Source: Merdiplasma sp964643295 (GTDB lineage Bacteria; Bacillota; Clostridia; Lachnospirales; Lachnospiraceae). From it: a stretch of DNA of 9,568 bases. The notes beneath the pieces were generated by a model that was not told where the DNA came from, did no database searches, and was given only the letters and a program-made list of their open reading frames with translations. This document shows positions 6,087 to 9,568 of this stretch, piece after piece (positions within the stretch are counted from its first letter, which is position 1; the number at the start of each line of letters is the position of its first letter). The translations under genes and the position numbers were made by a program. The DNA is taken from positions 1 to 9,568 of the forward strand of contig CAZXSN010000096.1 in the NCBI GenBank assembly GCA_964643295.1, in the 5' to 3' direction.

Positions 6087-6851
6087 ATGGAGCTGGATAT
6101 CACAGGTGCACGTGTCTTTTATACGGTGCCGATTGATTTTCCCATACTGGGCAGGCTGCAGATCAGCGAGACCATAGTAGTCAGCTGGCTGGTGATGCTT
6201 TTGATTACGGGTTTCTGCATCTGGCTGACGCATGATCTGAAAGTGGATCATATTTCCAAACGTCAGGCACTGGCGGAGATGCTGGTGGAGAAGGCCAACA
6301 GCTTTGTAATCGGAAATATGGGAGAGAAATTCCGGTATTTCGTGCCTTTTGTGGCGGCGCTGTTTGCCACAAGTCTGGTGTCGAATCTGATCAGTCTGGT
6401 GGGTCTGAGAAGTCCTACTGCGGATCTTTCGGTGGAAGCGGCCTGGGCGGTGATGGTATTTGTCCTGATTACCCGTCAGAAAATCAAGACAAACGGGTTT
6501 GGCGGATACTTAAAGGGCTTTACGACGCCGATTGCGGTCATGACCCCCTTTAATATCCTCTCCGAGCTGGCGACGCCGATCAGTATGGCCTGCCGTCATT
6601 TTGGCAACATCCTTTCCGGTGTGGTGATCAACGCGCTGATTTACGGAGCGCTGACGCTGGCCAGCAATAAACTGCTGGGGCTTTTGCCCGGCCTGCTGGG
6701 TGATATCCTCTCGCAGATCCCGGTGCTCGCGGTTGGGTTGCCCGCGATCCTTTCCTTTTACTTTGACTGGTTTACCGGTTTTATGCAGGCGTTCATCTTT
6801 TGTATGCTGACGACCATGTACATCGCCAACGCGGCGGAAGTGGATGCGTAG
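6087..6851 (+). CDS. atpB: F1Fo ATP synthase subunit a
   Basis: The 254-residue integral membrane stator subunit carries the ion half-channels against the rotating c ring. The essential arginine is in CRHFGNILSG (R170, equivalent to E. coli aR210). Other family blocks are RSPTADLS (108-115), TPFNILSELATPIS before the arginine, and the C-terminal YFDWFTGFMQAFIF helix ending in TTMYIANA. There are about five to six membrane helices, and the length is normal for the Firmicutes form. The ATG at 6087 is 8 bases after AAGGAG (6073-6078). A TTG directly before it is also possible but would add only one residue. A 141-base structured spacer separates it from atpE. Confidence 0.95.
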   Translation: MELDITGARVFYTVPIDFPILGRLQISETIVVSWLVMLLITGFCIWLTHDLKVDHISKRQALAEMLVEKANSFVIGNMGEKFRYFVPFVAALFATSLVSNLISLVGLRSPTADLSVEAAWAVMVFVLITRQKIKTNGFGGYLKGFTTPIAVMTPFNILSELATPISMACRHFGNILSGVVINALIYGALTLASNKLLGLLPGLLGDILSQIPVLAVGLPAILSFYFDWFTGFMQAFIFCMLTTMYIANAAEVDA

Positions 6852-6867
6852 CGAGGGTTTCTAAAAG

Positions 6868-6950
6868 AAGACGGTGTCCGTCTTTATGTAAGATACGAAG
6901 CGGAGAAAAGAGGCAAAAAGTCCTGACAGGGACTGAAAGCGACTCTTTTC
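6868..6950 (+). other. Two stem-loops in the atpB-atpE spacer
   Basis: The first hairpin is AAGACGG-TGT-CCGTCTT at 6868-6884. The second has an outer perfect 8-bp stem, GAAAAGAG at 6905-6912 with CTCTTTTC at 6943-6950. It encloses an inner AGTCC/GGACT hairpin (6919-6923 with 6930-6934). An AT-rich stretch and the strong GGAGGT site at 6981-6986 follow. No T-run directly follows, so this is not an obvious terminator. It more likely protects or boosts the atpE message, as c subunits are needed in about tenfold excess. Confidence 0.55.
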
Positions 6951-6992
6951 CCGGGCAACATAAAAATTTATTGTGACAGAGGAGGTTTTCAG

Positions 6993-7271
6993 ATGGATTT
7001 TCAGTTACTGGCAAAAGGCATTGCATTAGCGGGATGTGGAATTGGCGCCGGATGCGCTCTGATCGCGGGGATTGGGCCTGGCATCGGTGAAGGGAACGCG
7101 GTAGCGAAAGCGCTGGAGGCGATCGGCCGTCAGCCGGAGTGCAAGGGAGCGGTGACTTCCACCATGCTGCTGGGCTGCGCGATCGCGGAGACGACCGGTA
7201 TTTACGGCTTCGTGACTGGTCTGCTTTTGATCTTTGTGGCGCCTGGCATGTTTATGAACTTCCTGAAATAA
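6993..7271 (+). CDS. atpE: F1Fo ATP synthase subunit c, Na+-type
   Basis: The 92-residue hairpin protein forms the membrane rotor ring. Helix 1 ends with GIGPGIGEGNA, the polar loop is RQPE (46-49), and helix 2 carries AIAETTGIY (63-71). The ion-binding carboxylate is E66. T67, T68 and Y71 match the extended hydrogen-bond network (E-S/T-T-G-I-Y) of Na+-coupled rings such as Ilyobacter. Position 33, where Ilyobacter has a glutamine, is a second glutamate. That is the two-carboxylate motif described for Fusobacterium. Na+ coupling is therefore inferred. A strong GGAGGT site at 6981-6986 precedes the ATG, and a structured spacer lies upstream. atpF follows after 19 bases. Confidence 0.95.
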   Translation: MDFQLLAKGIALAGCGIGAGCALIAGIGPGIGEGNAVAKALEAIGRQPECKGAVTSTMLLGCAIAETTGIYGFVTGLLLIFVAPGMFMNFLK

Positions 7272-7290
7272 CCTTAAGGAGGCACTTAGT

Positions 7291-7794
7291 ATGCAGGTAC
7301 AGGAACTGGTAGGAATTGTACCATGGACGTTCGTTGCGACGATCTGCAACCTCTTAATCCAGGTGTATCTGATCAAGCGCTTCCTTTTCAAGCCGATCAA
7401 CCGGATCCTGGAGAAACGCAGGGAGATGGCGGATGCGCAGATCAGTGACGCGGTCAAGGCGAAAGACGAAGCGGAGACCATGAAGGCCGAGTACGAGAAG
7501 AATCTGTCCGAGGCCAGGAATCAGGCCGGCGACATTTTAAACGAGGCCCGAAAGAGTGCTTCCCTGCAGAGTGAGGAGATTCTGCAGGATGCCACCAGGC
7601 AGGCGGCAGCCCTGAAGGAGAAAGCGCTTAAGGAGATTGATCAGGAGAAGCGCAAGGCGGTCAATGAAGTCAAGGACGAGATCGGCGGCATGGCCATGGA
7701 GATTGCCGGCAAGGTGATCGAGCGCGAGATCAGCGAGGAAGATCACCGGAAGCTGATCGATGAATTTATTGCGAATGTGGGTGAGGCGTCATGA
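7291..7794 (+). CDS. atpF: F1Fo ATP synthase subunit b
   Basis: The 167-residue peripheral-stalk subunit has one N-terminal membrane helix (about residues 8-28, WTFVATICNLLIQVYLI). FLFKPI follows at 31-36, then a long charged Ala/Glu/Lys-rich coiled coil (about 40-150) with KRREMADAQISDA and ILNEARKSA as typical blocks. It dimerises and links subunit a to subunit delta and the alpha/beta head. AAGGAGG lies 8 bases before the ATG. The stop overlaps the start of atpH by four bases (ATGA at 7791-7794), so the two are translationally coupled. No second b or b' gene is seen, so a homodimer is expected. Confidence 0.95.
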   Translation: MQVQELVGIVPWTFVATICNLLIQVYLIKRFLFKPINRILEKRREMADAQISDAVKAKDEAETMKAEYEKNLSEARNQAGDILNEARKSASLQSEEILQDATRQAAALKEKALKEIDQEKRKAVNEVKDEIGGMAMEIAGKVIEREISEEDHRKLIDEFIANVGEAS

Positions 7795-8345
7795 CGGAAG
7801 CCGCCAGAATGTACGGGGGCAGTCTGTATGAGCTTGCCGTGGAGGAAGGCCTTTCGGAGCAGCTGCTGGAGCAGACGCGTACGGTTCGCGATCTGTTTGA
7901 GCAGAATCCGCAGTATGTGCGGCTTCTTTCAGAACCGTCCATTCCGGGAAAGGAGCGCTGCGGTCTGATAGAGGAGGCTTTCGGCAGCCAGGCAGAGCGT
8001 TATCTGGTGAATTTTCTGAAACTCTTATGCGACCGGAACCTCTTAAATCAGTACGGCGGCTGCTGCGATGAGTATGTGCGCCGCTACAACGCGGATCATC
8101 AGATTCTGGAGGCGACGGTAACCAGTGCCGTTTCCTTAAGCGAAAAGCAGATGGAGGCTTTAAAGGAACGCCTGGAGAAGGTAAGCGGCAGCAGGATTCA
8201 CCTGACTCAGATAACGGACGCGGGCGTGATTGGCGGCCTGCGGGTGGACTTAGACGGCAGACAGTTGGACGGCACGGTGCAGGGGCGCCTGGCGGGCATT
8301 GCCAGGAAGCTTAACGAAGCGACTATCGCCGAGCTGCCTTCTTAA
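7791..8345 (+). CDS. atpH: F1Fo ATP synthase subunit delta
   Basis: The 184-residue OSCP/delta protein sits on top of the alpha3beta3 head and holds the b stalk. The N-terminal helical bundle (about 1-110) begins with ARMYGGSLYELAVEEG and has the NFLKLLCDRNLL block. The C-terminal domain ends with the family block GVIGGLRVDLDGRQLDGTVQ and RLAGIARKL. Its length is typical. The start ATG overlaps the atpF stop. A 117-base spacer, longer than usual for these operons, separates it from atpA. Confidence 0.94.
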   Translation: MTEAARMYGGSLYELAVEEGLSEQLLEQTRTVRDLFEQNPQYVRLLSEPSIPGKERCGLIEEAFGSQAERYLVNFLKLLCDRNLLNQYGGCCDEYVRRYNADHQILEATVTSAVSLSEKQMEALKERLEKVSGSRIHLTQITDAGVIGGLRVDLDGRQLDGTVQGRLAGIARKLNEATIAELPS

Positions 8346-8462
8346 TCTGAAGGATTCCAGGCGCGGGCGAACCCTTTGCGGCGGTCGGAAGAGAAACAGA
8401 AGTTTCCCGGCGGGGACTGCATCACGGACAGATAGATTGTGTAAAAGGATGGGAACGGAAAC
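8346..8462 (+). other. Long atpH-atpA spacer
   Basis: These 117 bases hold no gene. A small hairpin, GAAAC-AGAA-GTTTC (8393-8406), is visible. The ribosome binding site for atpA is weak: AAGGA at 8445-8449 lies 13 bases before the ATG, and a GGAA tract is closer. No promoter with two good boxes is seen. Confidence 0.4.
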
Positions 8463-9568
8463 ATGCAATTAAAACCTGAAGAGATATCCAAGGTTATCCG
8501 CAGCCAGATCAAATATTATGACAACGCGATCCAGCAGAGCGAGACAGGGACGGTCCTCACGGTGGGCGATGGAATTGCCAGAGCCAGCGGCCTGACAAAC
8601 TGTATGGCCGGAGAGCTTCTGGAGTTCGAAGACGGAAGTTTCGGCATGGCGCAGAACCTGGAGGAGTACAGCGTGTCGATTGTGCTGTTCGGTTCTGATG
8701 AGCATATCGGAGAGGGACAGACTGTCAAGCGCACCGGGAAGGTCGTATCCGTTCCGGTTGGCGAGGCCATGATCGGGCGCGTGGTGAACGCCCTGGGACA
8801 GCCGATTGACGGGGCAGGTCCGATCGAGACGAAGGAGTTTCGCCCGATTGAGAGTCCGGCGCCCGGCATCTGCGATCGGCGTCCTGTTTTCGAGCCGCTG
8901 CAGACCGGGATCAAGGCCATCGACTCCATGGTGCCCATCGGAAGGGGGCAGCGTGAGCTGATCATCGGCGACCGGCAGACCGGGAAGACGACACTGGCGA
9001 CGGACACCATTTTGAACCAGAAGGGAAAAGATGTCATCTGTATCTATGTCGCGATCGGGCAGAAACGTTCCACGGTGGCCTCACTGGTGGAGAATCTGCA
9101 GAAGAACGGCGCCATGGATTATTCGATTGTAGTGGCGGCGACGGCCTCAGAGGCCAGCCCGCTGCAGTATATCGCTCCCTACGCGGGCTGCGCGATGGGC
9201 GAATATTTTATGTATAAGGGAAAGCATGTGCTTTTGATCTACGATGATTTAAGCAAACATGCAGTGGCCTACCGGGCACTTTCCCTTTTGATCAGGCGTC
9301 CGCCGGGCCGTGAGGCTTATCCGGGCGACGTGTTCTATCTGCACTCCAGGCTGCTGGAGCGGGCGGCAAAACTGGATGATGCGCACGGCGGCGGTTCCTT
9401 AACCGCGCTGCCGGTGATTGAGACGCAGGCGGGCGATGTTTCTGCCTACATTCCCACGAACGTGATCTCCATCACGGACGGGCAGATCTTTCTGGAGACG
9501 GAGCTTTTCCACTCCGGCGTGATGCCGGCGGTAAACCCGGGTATCTCGGTTTCCCGTGTGGGCGGCAA
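8463..9568 (+). CDS. atpA: F1Fo ATP synthase subunit alpha, N-terminal 368 residues
   Basis: The reading frame starts at ATG 8463 and runs off the window end without a stop. It covers 368 of about 500 residues. Alpha carries the non-catalytic nucleotide sites of the F1 head. Visible parts are the N-terminal ETGTVLTVGDGIAR beta-barrel domain and the Walker A GDRQTGKT (169-176). They also include Walker B LLIYDD (257-262), the RRPPGREAYPGD loop (278-289), and the alpha/beta signature PAVNPGISVS (355-364). R366 just after the signature is the arginine finger that acts on the neighbouring beta site. All key residues are present. The gene continues the operon. Gamma, beta and epsilon genes are expected beyond the window. 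Confidence 0.96.
   Translation, partial: MQLKPEEISKVIRSQIKYYDNAIQQSETGTVLTVGDGIARASGLTNCMAGELLEFEDGSFGMAQNLEEYSVSIVLFGSDEHIGEGQTVKRTGKVVSVPVGEAMIGRVVNALGQPIDGAGPIETKEFRPIESPAPGICDRRPVFEPLQTGIKAIDSMVPIGRGQRELIIGDRQTGKTTLATDTILNQKGKDVICIYVAIGQKRSTVASLVENLQKNGAMDYSIVVAATASEASPLQYIAPYAGCAMGEYFMYKGKHVLLIYDDLSKHAVAYRALSLLIRRPPGREAYPGDVFYLHSRLLERAAKLDDAHGGGSLTALPVIETQAGDVSAYIPTNVISITDGQIFLETELFHSGVMPAVNPGISVSRVGG

Overview
The window looks like a moderately GC-rich, low-to-mid-GC-clade anaerobe of the class Clostridia (Lachnospiraceae-like). This is inferred from the glycine cleavage/lipoate gene order, the atpZ-atpI-led F-type ATP synthase operon, the Na+-type subunit c, and strong purine-rich Shine-Dalgarno sites. 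No rRNA or other taxonomic marker is present, so the assignment is tentative.

Layout. (1) Positions 1-2745 are the end of a glycine-catabolism operon on the + strand: the C-terminus of gcvPB (glycine decarboxylase subunit 2), then lplA (lipoate-protein ligase), then lpd (dihydrolipoyl dehydrogenase), closed by a strong intrinsic terminator at 2709-2745. LplA attaches lipoate to the H protein, GcvP loads the aminomethyl group on it, and Lpd reoxidises it. (2) Positions 2746-4243 are an accessory, gene-poor island. Its only convincing gene is on the - strand: an IS630-type helix-turn-helix protein that lacks the DDE catalytic domain, carries an unusual C-terminal domain, and has its own near-perfect promoter. 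Short inverted repeats flank it. About 430 bases beyond it hold no recognisable gene. (3) Positions 4244-5132 hold a class I SAM-dependent methyltransferase behind a perfect consensus sigma-A promoter and a transcribed leader of about 210 nt with a long-range 9-bp inverted repeat. (4) Positions 5276-9568 are the first part of the ATP synthase operon: promoter, atpZ, atpI, atpB (a), atpE (c), atpF (b), atpH (delta) and a partial atpA (alpha) that runs off the window.

The most informative observations are: the two-carboxylate (E33/E66) Na+-type signature in subunit c; a structured 141-nt atpB-atpE spacer; the perfect promoter with a palindromic spacer and long leader before the methyltransferase; and the orphan transposase-like DNA-binding protein. 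I see no CRISPR array, tRNA, rRNA or recognised defence system. Most of the window is ordinary core metabolism.
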